Assembly: GCA_027065045.1 (NCBI GenBank)
Contig: JAMOOX010000132.1
Span: 1 to 32,220, forward strand
DNA: 32,220 nucleotides
Direction: 5' to 3'
DNA from: Campylobacteraceae bacterium
Lineage (GTDB): Bacteria > Campylobacterota > Campylobacteria > Campylobacterales > Sulfurovaceae
Numbering within the stretch: the first letter of the stretch is position 1; each line of letters opens with the position of its first letter. A model generated the notes under the pieces. That model saw nothing but the letters and a program-made list of their open reading frames with translations. It was not told where the DNA came from and did no database searches. Made by a program: the position numbers and the translations under genes. Shown here piece after piece: positions 15,481 to 23,921 of this stretch.

Positions 15481-16692
15481 TTATGCTCCTAAATTCATAG
15501 AAAAAATTGGTAGCAACATTGCTACAACTATCACACCTACAATACCTGCAATAAAAAGCATCATAATTGGTTCTAAAAGACTAAGTAGTAGTTTAATCTT
15601 ATCCTCATTCTCTTCATTATAAAGTTTTGCTATATTATCTAATATATGTGCTACTTCACTTGACTCTTCTCCTAATGCTAATGATTGCATAAAGTTTCTT
15701 TTTAGCTTAACACCTTTACTTATAGCTAGAGCATTTGATAGCTTATTTCCCTCTACTACTTTTATTGAGGCATCTGCAAATAGTTTTTTGAGTCCATTAT
15801 TATTAAATGTAGTTGAAGCAAGTTCTACGGCTTGTGCGTAAGATACTCCTGAATTTAACATCAAAGATAATATATAAGAAAATCTTCCTAGTTCATAATT
15901 TTGAATGATTGTACCAATTATTGGTAATCTTATCATTAGTTTATCTACTGATAATTTAAAAGAGGTTATATTTTTATAAGAAAATTTATATACTATAACC
16001 CATATTATCAAAGATATAAAAAGAGTAATATAGTGAGCTTTTAAAAAATCACTTATAGAGAGTACAAATTGTGTAATTTCTGGTAGCTCTTGACCTGTAT
16101 CTTCAAATATACCTGTGATTTTGGGTACAACAAATGTAATAAGAAATCCACTCATTAAAATTGCAACACTTAATATAAATATAGGATATGCCATTGCACT
16201 TGAAATTTGTTTTTTTACTTTTGATTGAGATGAGAAGAAATTTCCCATATTAGTAAGGACTTCACCAAGCTTCCCACCACTACTTGATACACTAATACTT
16301 TGTGTAAAAAAGTTTGGAAGAGAGAATACTTTTTGAGAAGTTAGTGCAACATTAAGTGATTTTCCCTCATCAATCATACTTTTAAGCGAATTTAAAAATG
16401 AGCTATATTTTTTTTCATCTTCGTGTTGGTTTTCCATTAGTTTGAGGGCTGTTAGCATAGCCATTCCAGAATTTAGATAAGAAGATAACTCTTTGGCAAA
16501 TCCACTAAGTAACACACTAGGCATTTCTCGTTTAGAAAATTCATCTAATGATAACTGTTTTGATGGTTTGAGTAGTTCGTAATATATACCCATTGCCTTT
16601 AATTTACTTTTAGCTTCATCTTGTGTTGAGGCTTCTAGTGTACCTTTGGCACTTTTACCAAGTTTATCTATACCTTTATATTTAAAAAGCAT
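15481..16692 (-). CDS. Type II secretion/type IV pilus inner-membrane protein, GspF/PilC family
   Basis: The polytopic platform protein of type II secretion or pilus systems. It has 403 residues. The N-terminal FKYKGIDKLGKSAKGTLEA and the length fit GspF/PilC. Two T2SSF domains are seen, roughly 65-190 and 265-390, each ending in membrane helices: ISSAMAYPIFILSVAILMSG, then MMLFIAGIVGVIVVAMLLPI near the C-terminus. The second domain has EEENEDKI-like acidic Leu-rich text before the final helix. No ATPase, secretin or pseudopilin gene is adjacent, so its partners must be elsewhere; the gene is paired only with an RDD protein. Confidence 0.9.
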   Translation of the reverse strand: MLFKYKGIDKLGKSAKGTLEASTQDEAKSKLKAMGIYYELLKPSKQLSLDEFSKREMPSVLLSGFAKELSSYLNSGMAMLTALKLMENQHEDEKKYSSFLNSLKSMIDEGKSLNVALTSQKVFSLPNFFTQSISVSSSGGKLGEVLTNMGNFFSSQSKVKKQISSAMAYPIFILSVAILMSGFLITFVVPKITGIFEDTGQELPEITQFVLSISDFLKAHYITLFISLIIWVIVYKFSYKNITSFKLSVDKLMIRLPIIGTIIQNYELGRFSYILSLMLNSGVSYAQAVELASTTFNNNGLKKLFADASIKVVEGNKLSNALAISKGVKLKRNFMQSLALGEESSEVAHILDNIAKLYNEENEDKIKLLLSLLEPIMMLFIAGIVGVIVVAMLLPIFSMNLGA

Positions 16693-16752
16693 CTCTTTAT
16701 AAACCTTTTTGTAAAATTATACAGTAATTAATTTAATTAGTAAGGTTATCAT

Positions 16753-16980
16753 TTGAAAAAAGAGATTATACTGTTTTTATCAGTTTTTATATTTTTAGCA
16801 TTAGGTATGCATTTTAAAGAGTGGTTAGACCACCCATTATCTCATATAGAGGCACTTTCCACGGCAGGTGCTTATGGAATTGGTGCATTTCATCCATTAG
16901 TATTTACTATTGCTATATACTTAATCTTAGGACTTTTTAGAGTCTTGTTTAAATATATCAAAAAATTATTTAATAGATAG
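16753..16980 (+). CDS. Small two-helix membrane protein of unknown function
   Basis: 75 residues starting from TTG (16753) with AAGG ten bases upstream. Two membrane segments (about 4-20 and 47-66) frame a His-rich soluble loop (HFKEWLDHPLSHIEALSTAG), with the second helix preceded by GAFHP; a basic C-terminus (FKYIKKLFNR) should be cytoplasmic. I do not recognise the family. It lies 10 bases before the Rrf2 regulator and reads the same way, so the two are probably one transcript. It is divergent from gspF. The histidines in or near the membrane could bind metal or heme, but this is speculation. Confidence 0.7.
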   Translation: MKKEIILFLSVFIFLALGMHFKEWLDHPLSHIEALSTAGAYGIGAFHPLVFTIAIYLILGLFRVLFKYIKKLFNR

Positions 16981-16990
16981 AAGATATTTA

Positions 16991-17401
16991 ATGATATTAA
17001 CAACAACTGCACAATATGCAATACAGATTTTATCGTTTATGGCAAAATCACCAGATGAGAGATATTCATCAAAAATACTCTCCCAAGAGCTAAATATCTC
17101 TTATAAATATTTAGCAAAAATTATGACTAAATTAAAAAAGAGTGAGATTATTACATCTATTCAAGGTAAATATGGTGGTTTTATCTTAAATAGAGAGTTA
17201 GAAAAGATTAGGGTTATAGATATTATTAAGGTATTTGATAATATTGATAATAGTAAATGTATTTTGATGGATATAAAATGTAATTTTAAACAAAAATGTA
17301 TTCTCCATGATAAGTGGCAAAAACCTAGATGTTCTATCGATGATTTTTTGATAAATACTACTCTTTTAGAACTTATTGAAGATAATAAATTAACATCTTA
17401 A
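16991..17401 (+). CDS. Rrf2-family transcriptional regulator with cluster-type cysteines
   Basis: 136 residues. The winged helix covers about 1-80: LTTTAQYAIQILSFMA, then a recognition helix around YKYLAKIMTKLKKSEII, and the wing IQGKYGGFIL. C90, C97, C103 and C114 follow. The first three are spaced like the Fe-S ligands in NsrR- and IscR-type regulators, so it probably senses NO, oxygen or cluster status. It lies upstream of ccoNOQP in the same direction, separated by a weak terminator. Regulation of the oxidase operon is a reasonable but untested idea. Confidence 0.87.
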   Translation: MILTTTAQYAIQILSFMAKSPDERYSSKILSQELNISYKYLAKIMTKLKKSEIITSIQGKYGGFILNRELEKIRVIDIIKVFDNIDNSKCILMDIKCNFKQKCILHDKWQKPRCSIDDFLINTTLLELIEDNKLTS

Positions 17402-17402
17402 T

Positions 17403-17424
17403 ACTACTTGCTAGTAGTGTTTTT
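17403..17424 (+). terminator. Short hairpin after the Rrf2 gene
   Basis: ACTACT-TGCT-AGTAGT then GTTTTT, directly after the stop codon. A six-base AT-rich stem is weak; it may only attenuate read-through into ccoN. Confidence 0.45.
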
Positions 17425-17493
17425 AAATCTAGTTTTTTTATAATTTTAGCTCTAAAAAGCATTTTATTTAGTCATTCTTAATACCACTTTAAC

Positions 17494-17530
17494 TATAATA
17501 CAAGGTTAATATATATCATTATGTTATGAT
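17494..17530 (+). promoter_or_regulatory. Candidate promoter region of the cco operon
   Basis: Two possible -10 boxes: TATAAT at 17494-17499 and TATGAT at 17525-17530. Neither has a good -35 box, which is common for the main sigma factor of Campylobacterota. A GGGGG ribosome site lies at 17543-17547, seven bases from the ccoN ATG. Confidence 0.45.
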
Positions 17531-17553
17531 GTAAAAAATAAAGGGGGTATTGC

Positions 17554-19017
17554 ATGCAATCAAATGCTGCGTTAGAATATGATTATTCTATAGCGAAATT
17601 GTTTACTTATACAACAATTTTGTTTGGAATTTTAGGTATGATAGTTGGTACGCTTATAGCGTCTCAATTGGCATTTCCAGAACTTAATTACTTATTAGGG
17701 GAATATGGTACTTTTTCAAGACTTAGACCAGTTCATACTACTGTTGTAATTTTTGGTTTTACTTTAAGTGGAGTTTTTGCAACATTTTATTATGTAGCAC
17801 AAAGAGTTCTTAAGGTTTCAATGGCAGAGTCAAAATTTCTTATGGTTATAGGAAAGATTCACTTTTGGTTATATTTTGTAGGTGCATTACTTGCAACTAT
17901 TTCACTACTTTTAGGGTTTACTGCTGGTAAAGAGTATGCTCAATATGAGTGGCCAATAGATATTGTTATTGTTATTGTTTGGGTATTATGGGGAGTTAGT
18001 CTATTTGGTATCATTGGTATCAGAAGAGAAAAATCACTATATATTTCATTATGGTATTATATTGCTTGTTTCCTTGGTGTAGCTATGCTTTACCTATTTA
18101 ATAATATGGAAGTACCAACTGCTTTAGTATCAGGTTATGGTAATATTATGCACTCCGTTTCTATGTATTCTGGGACAAATGATGCTCTAGTTCAATGGTG
18201 GTGGGGACATAATGCTGTTGCATTCGTGTTTACTGTGCCTATTGTTGCTATGATTTATTACTTCTTACCAAAAGAGTCTGGTCAAGCAATCTATTCATAT
18301 AAATTGTCTTTGTTATCATTTTGGGGTTTAATGTTTGTATATCTTTGGGCTGGTTCTCACCACCTTTTATACTCTCCTGTTCCTGATTGGATGCAGACTA
18401 TGGGTTCTATTTTCTCAATAGTTCTTATCTTGCCATCTTGGGGTTCAGCGATTAACATGCTTCTTACAATGAAGGGTGAGTGGAATCAACTTACTGAAAA
18501 TCCACTAATTAAATTTATGGTTCTAGCTTCAACATTCTATATGCTTTCAACTCTTGAAGGTCCAATTCAAGCTATTAAATCAGTAAATGCTATTGCTCAC
18601 TTTACAGATTGGATTCCTGGGCATGTTCATGATGGTGTTCTTGGTTGGGTTGTATTTATGATTATGGCTGCAATATTCCATATGACACCTAGAATGTTCA
18701 AAAGAGAAATATACTCTAGAAAACTTCTTGAATCTCAATTTTGGTTACAAACTGTAGCTGTTGTATTATACTTTACATCTATGTGGATTGCAGGTATTAC
18801 ACAAGGTATGATGTGGAGAGCTGTTGATGAATATGGTAACTTAATGTACTCATTTATCGATACAGTAACTGTACTTCACCCATATTATGCAATTAGAGCA
18901 TTATCTGGTGTATTATATTTAGTAGGATTCTTGATGTTCGCATTTAATATTTATAAAACTATAACTGCTTCTAAGAGATTAGAAGAAGAACCACAGTTTA
19001 AAACACCTATGGCTTAA
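17554..19017 (+). CDS. ccoN: cbb3-type cytochrome c oxidase subunit I
   Basis: The catalytic subunit of the high-affinity oxidase, reducing O2 at a heme b3-CuB site and pumping protons. It has 487 residues with about twelve membrane helices. Metal ligands are visible: H61 (LRPVHTTVV) for the low-spin heme, H219 (WWWGHN), H269 and H270 (AGSHHLLYSPVPDW) for CuB, and H357 and H359 (IPGHVHDGVLGW) for the hemes. It is first in a tight operon with ccoO 11 bases downstream. It acts in the inner membrane under low oxygen. Confidence 0.98.
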   Translation: MQSNAALEYDYSIAKLFTYTTILFGILGMIVGTLIASQLAFPELNYLLGEYGTFSRLRPVHTTVVIFGFTLSGVFATFYYVAQRVLKVSMAESKFLMVIGKIHFWLYFVGALLATISLLLGFTAGKEYAQYEWPIDIVIVIVWVLWGVSLFGIIGIRREKSLYISLWYYIACFLGVAMLYLFNNMEVPTALVSGYGNIMHSVSMYSGTNDALVQWWWGHNAVAFVFTVPIVAMIYYFLPKESGQAIYSYKLSLLSFWGLMFVYLWAGSHHLLYSPVPDWMQTMGSIFSIVLILPSWGSAINMLLTMKGEWNQLTENPLIKFMVLASTFYMLSTLEGPIQAIKSVNAIAHFTDWIPGHVHDGVLGWVVFMIMAAIFHMTPRMFKREIYSRKLLESQFWLQTVAVVLYFTSMWIAGITQGMMWRAVDEYGNLMYSFIDTVTVLHPYYAIRALSGVLYLVGFLMFAFNIYKTITASKRLEEEPQFKTPMA

Positions 19018-19028
19018 GGAGGTAGATT

Positions 19029-19694
19029 ATGTTTCATTGGTTAGAAAAAAATCCATTCTTTTTTAGTGTTGGAGTATTTATTGTTATCGCATTTGCAGGT
19101 CTTATAGAGATTTTGCCAAACTTTGCAGAAGCTTCTCGTCCTGTTCAAGGTTTAAAACCTTATACAGTTCTTGAACTAGCTGGTAAAGAAGTTTATAAAA
19201 AAGACAACTGTATGTCATGTCATTCACAAATGATTAGACCATTTAAATCAGAAACTGATAGATATGGACAATATTCATTAAGTGGAGAGTATGCTTATGA
19301 TAGACCTTTTTTATGGGGTTCAAAAAGAACTGGACCTGATTTACATAGAGTAGGAAATTATCGTACAACAGATTGGCATGAAACTCATATGTTTGAACCA
19401 ACAGCAGTAGTACCTAGTTCTATTATGCCAGCATATAAACATCACTTTACAAATATAGCTGATATTGAGACTGCTTATGCAGAAGCTTTCACAGTTAAGG
19501 CAGTATTTAATACTCCTTATGATGTAGAGGGTGGAGTTAAACTTGGAACTTGGGAAGAGGCACAAAAAATGGCTCTTGCAGAGGCTAAGTTAATTACAGC
19601 TGATATGAAAAATAAAAATGTTAAAGATGCAGTAGAATCAGGAAAAATCCCTGAAATTGTTGCATTAATTGCATATTTAAATAGATTGAAGTAG
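19029..19694 (+). CDS. ccoO: cbb3-type cytochrome c oxidase subunit II (mono-heme)
   Basis: A membrane-anchored c-type cytochrome that passes electrons to CcoN. It has 221 residues. One N-terminal helix (about 10-30, FFFSVGVFIVIAFAGLIEIL) is followed by the periplasmic domain. The heme motif is CMSCH at 61-65, inside KKDNCMSCHSQMIRPFKSE; later RTGPDLHRVGNY and a Met in SSIMPAY serve heme ligation. GGAGG precedes the ATG, which starts 11 bases after ccoN. Confidence 0.97.
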   Translation: MFHWLEKNPFFFSVGVFIVIAFAGLIEILPNFAEASRPVQGLKPYTVLELAGKEVYKKDNCMSCHSQMIRPFKSETDRYGQYSLSGEYAYDRPFLWGSKRTGPDLHRVGNYRTTDWHETHMFEPTAVVPSSIMPAYKHHFTNIADIETAYAEAFTVKAVFNTPYDVEGGVKLGTWEEAQKMALAEAKLITADMKNKNVKDAVESGKIPEIVALIAYLNRLK

Positions 19695-19705
19695 AGGTTA
19701 GCATA

Positions 19706-19918
19706 GTGGAAATAAGGGAGCTACAAGCGTATGCAAACTTCTTTTTTACAATGTTTTTGGTATTTCTTCTGTATGGATATATAGTTCATTTATACAGAAG
19801 TGAAAAAAAAGGTGAGAGGGATTATGAAAAATATGCAGATATGGCACTTCATGATGAGATAAGTGATGCCCCTGTAGATGTTAATCCTAAAACTTTAGAT
19901 AAAAAAGGTAAGGAGTAA
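19706..19918 (+). CDS. ccoQ: cbb3-type oxidase subunit CcoQ
   Basis: A 70-residue small subunit that stabilises the complex. It starts with GTG at 19706. One membrane helix (about 8-28, AYANFFFTMFLVFLLYGYIV) is followed by HLYRSEKKGERDYEKYADMALHD, a charged tail common in Campylobacterota CcoQ. It sits between ccoO and ccoP with short gaps of 11 and 5 bases. Confidence 0.9.
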   Translation: MEIRELQAYANFFFTMFLVFLLYGYIVHLYRSEKKGERDYEKYADMALHDEISDAPVDVNPKTLDKKGKE

Positions 19919-19923
19919 AATAT

Positions 19924-20808
19924 ATGAACGGTTTAATGATAAAAGCACTATCATTTGCAGTGGTTCTTATCCTAGCTACATTTTATGTAGTTAATTCTAT
20001 GAATATTGATTTGAGTGATCCTATCAATATGATTACAATGATAGGTGCTATTGCAATTGCTGTAATAACAGCTGGTGTATCTGTAAAATATATCAATCAA
20101 ATGAAGAGTGATACAGCAGATGGAAAATTGGCAGAAGAGAACTGGGATGGTATTGGTGAGTATTTAAATGAGCTTCCATCTGGTTGGGCATTTTCATTTT
20201 TAGGAACAATGATTTGGGGAGTATGGTACTGGTTTATAGGTTATCCTTTAAACGCATTTTCTCAAATTGGACAGTACAACGAAGAGGTTTTAGCATATAA
20301 TAAGAAGTTTGAAGCTACTTATAAAAACCCTAGTGTATCTGTATTAAAAGAGATGGGTGAATCTATATTTCTAGTTAAATGTGCGCCATGTCATGGTACT
20401 ACAGGTGATGGATTATCAGGTAAAGCACAAGATTTTACTACTCGTATGAGTAAAGCTCAAATATTAGATATAATAGCAAATGGTTCAAATCAACTTAGCT
20501 ATCCAATGGGTGCAATGCCAGCTGGTATGGTAAGTGGAGATGATGCTAATGTTATTGCTACTTGGATTGCTAGTGGAATGAAAGGTGAAAAACCTGTTGC
20601 ATTTACTGCTTGTGCATCTTGTCATGGTGAAGATGGTAAAGGAATGGCTGGAATGGCACCTAATCTTGCTGAGTATGATGATACAATTATTATCAAAACT
20701 TTAGAACATGGTAAAAAAGGTAAGCTTGGAACTATGCCATCATTTAAAACTATGCTAACACCAGTTCAAGCTAAATCATTATCAGCTTATATCAAAACAT
20801 TGAAATAG
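19924..20808 (+). CDS. ccoP: cbb3-type cytochrome c oxidase subunit III (di-heme)
   Basis: Brings electrons from soluble cytochrome c into the oxidase. It has 294 residues. There are helices at about 5-24 and 37-55, then the CcoP signature ENWDGIGEYLNELPSGW (72-88) with a further helix. Two heme motifs follow: CAPCH (153-157) and CASCH (230-234), each in a cytochrome-c fold ending with Met ligands (MGAMPAGM, GTMPSF). Full length and intact. It is followed 10 bases later by the DUF4006 gene. Confidence 0.97.
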   Translation: MNGLMIKALSFAVVLILATFYVVNSMNIDLSDPINMITMIGAIAIAVITAGVSVKYINQMKSDTADGKLAEENWDGIGEYLNELPSGWAFSFLGTMIWGVWYWFIGYPLNAFSQIGQYNEEVLAYNKKFEATYKNPSVSVLKEMGESIFLVKCAPCHGTTGDGLSGKAQDFTTRMSKAQILDIIANGSNQLSYPMGAMPAGMVSGDDANVIATWIASGMKGEKPVAFTACASCHGEDGKGMAGMAPNLAEYDDTIIIKTLEHGKKGKLGTMPSFKTMLTPVQAKSLSAYIKTLK

Positions 20809-20818
20809 GGAGAGTGAT

Positions 20819-21052
20819 ATGGTAACAGAAAACACAAATAGAAATGTATTTGGATTACATGGTGTAACAGGTATGTTAATAGCTACTGTACTTTTATTGA
20901 CTATATTAGTTGTTTTAACTATATGGGGAATTGGAGTACAACAAAAAAGTGCTACTAATTATTATGATGCTAGTTCAATTACTGGAAGTTTAACAAATGT
21001 TAAAGCTAATAGTGTTGATAATGCTAAGCATTCATTTGTTGATGTAAAATAA
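20819..21052 (+). CDS. DUF4006 family small membrane protein
   Basis: 77 residues. One hydrophobic helix (about 15-38, VTGMLIATVLLLTILVVLTIW) is preceded by a polar N-terminus and followed by a polar, probably periplasmic, tail (GVQQKSATNYYDASSITGSL). The family is found next to ccoNOQP in Campylobacterota, as I recall; no function is established. Its constant linkage suggests a role as an accessory subunit or assembly aid of the cbb3 oxidase. GGGAGAG precedes the ATG, and it is clearly part of the operon. Confidence 0.8.
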   Translation: MVTENTNRNVFGLHGVTGMLIATVLLLTILVVLTIWGIGVQQKSATNYYDASSITGSLTNVKANSVDNAKHSFVDVK

Positions 21053-21063
21053 GGAGAATTATT

Positions 21064-21165
21064 ATGATATCAATTATGGATAAAGTATTAGGTGTAGGTA
21101 TGCTTTTAATGGCATTAATCACAATATGGTCTGTTGTAACAGACAACCATCTATTTATAAGCTAA
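21064..21165 (+). CDS. 33-residue membrane micro-protein in the cco operon
   Basis: ATG at 21064, seven bases after AAGGAG, ends with TAA at 21163-21165, and that TAA overlaps the ATG of the next gene. The product starts MISIMDKVLGVGMLLMALIT and continues IWSVVTDNHLFIS: a single helix with a short polar end. The ribosome site and the TAATG junction make it very likely a real gene although it is short. It may be one more small subunit or assembly factor of the oxidase. I do not know a named family. Confidence 0.72.
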   Translation: MISIMDKVLGVGMLLMALITIWSVVTDNHLFIS

Positions 21166-21770
21166 TGCAAAAAAGTAAAGTATGGGCTTTTGCCCTGCTT
21201 ACTTTTATCTTTCAAACTCTTCTATACTCAAATAATATACTCAAAGATGACTTTATTACATACAAAGCTGGAATTTTAATAAATGATATATCTAAAGAAT
21301 CAAAAGATAAATTAGATATTAATATATATACAATTAGTAGTAATGAGATGTTAAAGCCAAGAAGTAATTTATTTGAATATTTAAAGAGTTATGAAAATAA
21401 TATGAGTAAGCCTTATGTTGCAGTAATATTTATTCCTCGTGCTAAAAGAGTAGGATTAATCGCATCTTCACCCAAACTTGCTAAAATGTATAATTCAGGT
21501 GAAGTAAAATCTGCTATGATAGGTGTAGTTGCATCTATAGATAAAAATAGCTTAGAGGATAAGTATAATATAGCATTAGTTCAAGGTGTATCAGAATTAG
21601 CAGACCAAATTGCTAAATTTAAGTGTATTAAAATGGAAAAAACAATACCAAATGATACAAAAGATTTAATATCTATTTTCCAATATATCGTATATGCAGG
21701 TAGTTTAGTTGTATTATGGATATTTTTGGTTCAACCATTTATTATAAGGAGAAAGCGTGGAGAGAGTTAA
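21165..21770 (+). CDS. Exported, membrane-anchored protein of unknown function in the cco operon
   Basis: 201 residues from ATG at 21165, the start that overlaps the previous stop and gives a proper signal peptide (MQKSKVWAFALLTFIFQTLL, then YSNN). A longer frame from 21126 would put 13 odd residues (MVCCNRQPSIYKL) before the signal and lies within the micro-protein gene. The periplasmic part contains DINIYTISSNEM, KPYVAVIFIPRAKRVGLIA and ALVQGVSELADQIAKF. Its order loosely recalls TPM-domain proteins, a weak guess. A C-terminal helix (about 170-190) ends with RRKRGES in the cytoplasm. It overlaps the FixH-like gene by 14 bases. Confidence 0.75.
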   Translation: MQKSKVWAFALLTFIFQTLLYSNNILKDDFITYKAGILINDISKESKDKLDINIYTISSNEMLKPRSNLFEYLKSYENNMSKPYVAVIFIPRAKRVGLIASSPKLAKMYNSGEVKSAMIGVVASIDKNSLEDKYNIALVQGVSELADQIAKFKCIKMEKTIPNDTKDLISIFQYIVYAGSLVVLWIFLVQPFIIRRKRGES

Positions 21771-22317
21771 AGAAAAAACATATTGGCCTCATATGATAGT
21801 TGGCTTTTTAATGATGGCTATTCTTCTTAGCTATTGGACAATTCGTTCAGCATCATCAATGCCTGTCCAAGAGTCTAATACATATATGCAAAAGTATCAA
21901 ATGGTAGATATAAATATTAATGAAATATTAATAAAAAAAGATGCTTTTGATAAAAAATATAGTATTGAACTTACTCACAAAGATAGAATGGTAGTTACTG
22001 ATAATATTCATAGTAATAAAATTCAAAAAGACCAAGTAGTATTAAAAGAGGGTAAAAATAGCTTTAATTTTATTATCAAAGATAAAAGCAGTTCTAATAT
22101 AGTCTCAACTTTAGATATAGATAGTATTCAGTTTCTACTCACTAGACCACATACAAAAGTAGATGATATATTAGTTAAAGATATTAAATTTATAGATAGT
22201 AAAATAGTTATAAATGATATAAATATCAAGAAAAAAGGTAGATATACCGTTCAAATCAGACTTGATATGAGAGATGGTAGTATAGGATATTATCAAACAC
22301 CTGCCTATTTAAAATAA
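21757..22317 (+). CDS. FixH-family protein (cbb3 oxidase assembly)
   Basis: 186 residues from GTG at 21757, seven bases after AAGGAGA. It starts KEKTYWPHMIVGFLM, then MAILLSYWTIRSASS, a single N-terminal helix. The periplasmic region opens with PVQESNTYMQKYQMVDININEI, as in FixH/CcoH proteins, and continues into a beta-rich domain (KIVINDINIKKKGRYTVQIR) ending YYQTPAYLK. FixH proteins help assemble cbb3 oxidase and its copper supply. It is the last gene of the operon and is followed by a terminator hairpin. Confidence 0.82.
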   Translation: MERVKEKTYWPHMIVGFLMMAILLSYWTIRSASSMPVQESNTYMQKYQMVDININEILIKKDAFDKKYSIELTHKDRMVVTDNIHSNKIQKDQVVLKEGKNSFNFIIKDKSSSNIVSTLDIDSIQFLLTRPHTKVDDILVKDIKFIDSKIVINDINIKKKGRYTVQIRLDMRDGSIGYYQTPAYLK

Positions 22318-22335
22318 AATATAATATAATATCAT

Positions 22336-22363
22336 AAAGAGGATAGTAAAATTACTCCTCTTT
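22336..22363 (+). terminator. Terminator of the cco operon
   Basis: Stem AAAGAGGA/TCCTCTTT extended by GTAA/TTAC, with a two-base bulge (22344-22345) and a two-base loop, followed by AATTTTATT. It is 18 bases after the FixH stop and 33 bases before gpmI. Confidence 0.7.
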
Positions 22364-22396
22364 AATTTTATTAAAAACTAATTTAGGATTAGATAT

Positions 22397-23869
22397 ATGC
22401 AAAAAACAATTTTAGTAATAACAGATGGTATAGGATATAAGCCTGATAGTATATGTAATGCTTTCAAAGATGCTACTACACCTACTTATGATAAACTATT
22501 CCAAGAAGTACCTCATGAACTTATATCAACTTCAGGGCTTAGTGTAGGTTTGCCTGATGGACAGATGGGAAACTCTGAAGTGGGTCATATGACTATTGGT
22601 AGTGGTAGAATTTTATATCAAGATTTAGTCAAAATATCTTTGGCATTAGAAGATGGTTCAATAAAAAATAATAGAGCATTAAATAATACAATAACCAAAA
22701 GTGATAGAGTTCATTTAATTGGATTACTTAGTGATGGTGGAGTACACTCTCATATATCTCATACTATTGGATTAGCACAATTAATAGCAAAAGAGGATAA
22801 AAAAGTTTTTTTACATCTTATTACAGATGGTAGAGATGTATCACCTTCATCTGCTATGAGTTATATTAATCAAATTCAAGATATTTGTAGTGATAATATA
22901 TCTATAGCCTCTGTTGGTGGTAGGTTTTATACTATGGATAGAGATAATAGATGGGATAGAGTAGAGAGAGGTTATAACGCTATTGTAAATGCTATACCAA
23001 AGAGCGATAATATAGAAGATTATATCAATTCACAATATAGTAGTGATATTTATGATGAGTTTATTATACCAACTGCTTTTGATGGTTATGATGGTATCCA
23101 AAATGGTGATAGTATAATTATGACAAACTTTAGAAGTGACAGAGCAAGAGAGATAACAACAGCTCTTGGATTAAAAGATTTCAGTGAGTTTAAGAGAGAA
23201 TTTATCTCTCTTAATATCGCTACAATGACACAATATGATGCATCATTTGATTATCCAATACTATTTCCCAAAAAAGCACCTACTAATACATTATCAGAGG
23301 TAATTAGTGCAAAAAGATTATCTCAACTTCATACTGCCGAAACTGAAAAATATGCTCATGTTACATTTTTCTTTAATGGTGGAGTAGAAGAGGAGTTAAG
23401 TGGAGAAAAAAGAGTTTTAGTACCAAGTCCAAATGTTAAAACTTATGATATGAAACCAGAAATGTCAGCTATTGAGGTTTGTGATGGAGTATTAGAGGCT
23501 ATGGAAGATGAGTATGATTTTATAGTAGTAAATTTTGCAAATGGCGATATGGTAGGACATACAGGAGATTATGAAGCAGCTAAGATAGCTGTAAATACCG
23601 TAGATAAACAACTCCAAAGAATATTAGATAAAGCAAAAGCCAAAAATTATGCCTCTATCATCACAAGCGACCATGGAAATTGTGAAGAGATGAAAGATAA
23701 AGATGGAAATACTCTTACCAATCATACCGTTGGAGATGTATGGTGTTTTATAGTAGCAACTGGTGTAACAACTATCAAAAAAAATATGGGATTAAATAAT
23801 ATAGCACCCACCATTTTAAAACTAATGGGGTTAGACATTCCTAGTGAGATGGATGAGCCTTTGATATAG
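22397..23869 (+). CDS. gpmI: 2,3-bisphosphoglycerate-independent phosphoglycerate mutase
   Basis: Interconverts 3- and 2-phosphoglycerate in glycolysis and gluconeogenesis, using two metal ions. It has 490 residues. The metal-binding start VITDGIGY, the phosphoserine site GNSEVGH with S60, [40 protein letters not shown] and the late [10 protein letters not shown] and NHTVGDV are all in place. In autotrophic Campylobacterota it works in carbon assimilation. It stands alone and converges on the protease gene with a shared terminator. Confidence 0.97.
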   Translation: MQKTILVITDGIGYKPDSICNAFKDATTPTYDKLFQEVPHELISTSGLSVGLPDGQMGNSEVGHMTIGSGRILYQDLVKISLALEDGSIKNNRALNNTITKSDRVHLIGLLSDGGVHSHISHTIGLAQLIAKEDKKVFLHLITDGRDVSPSSAMSYINQIQDICSDNISIASVGGRFYTMDRDNRWDRVERGYNAIVNAIPKSDNIEDYINSQYSSDIYDEFIIPTAFDGYDGIQNGDSIIMTNFRSDRAREITTALGLKDFSEFKREFISLNIATMTQYDASFDYPILFPKKAPTNTLSEVISAKRLSQLHTAETEKYAHVTFFFNGGVEEELSGEKRVLVPSPNVKTYDMKPEMSAIEVCDGVLEAMEDEYDFIVVNFANGDMVGHTGDYEAAKIAVNTVDKQLQRILDKAKAKNYASIITSDHGNCEEMKDKDGNTLTNHTVGDVWCFIVATGVTTIKKNMGLNNIAPTILKLMGLDIPSEMDEPLI

Positions 23870-23877
23870 AAGCTATT

Positions 23878-23913
23878 AAACTTGATAAGTATAATTAACC
23901 TTATCAAGTTTTT
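23878..23913. terminator. Bidirectional terminator between gpmI and the protease gene
   Basis: Twelve-base arms AAACTTGATAAG (23878-23889) and CTTATCAAGTTT (23900-23911) around a ten-base loop, with T runs following on each strand. It lies between converging stop codons at 23869 and 23922. Confidence 0.8.
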
Positions 23914-23921
23914 AACATATA

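Noticed and set aside
15481-16692. A complete type II secretion or pilus locus
   Set aside because: Only the GspF/PilC gene is present; no ATPase, secretin or pseudopilin genes are adjacent.
19341-19565. 74-residue Cys-rich minus-strand frame inside ccoO
   Set aside because: It is a shadow of ccoO on the opposite strand with no translation signals; the Cys codons are a by-product of the ccoO sequence read in reverse.
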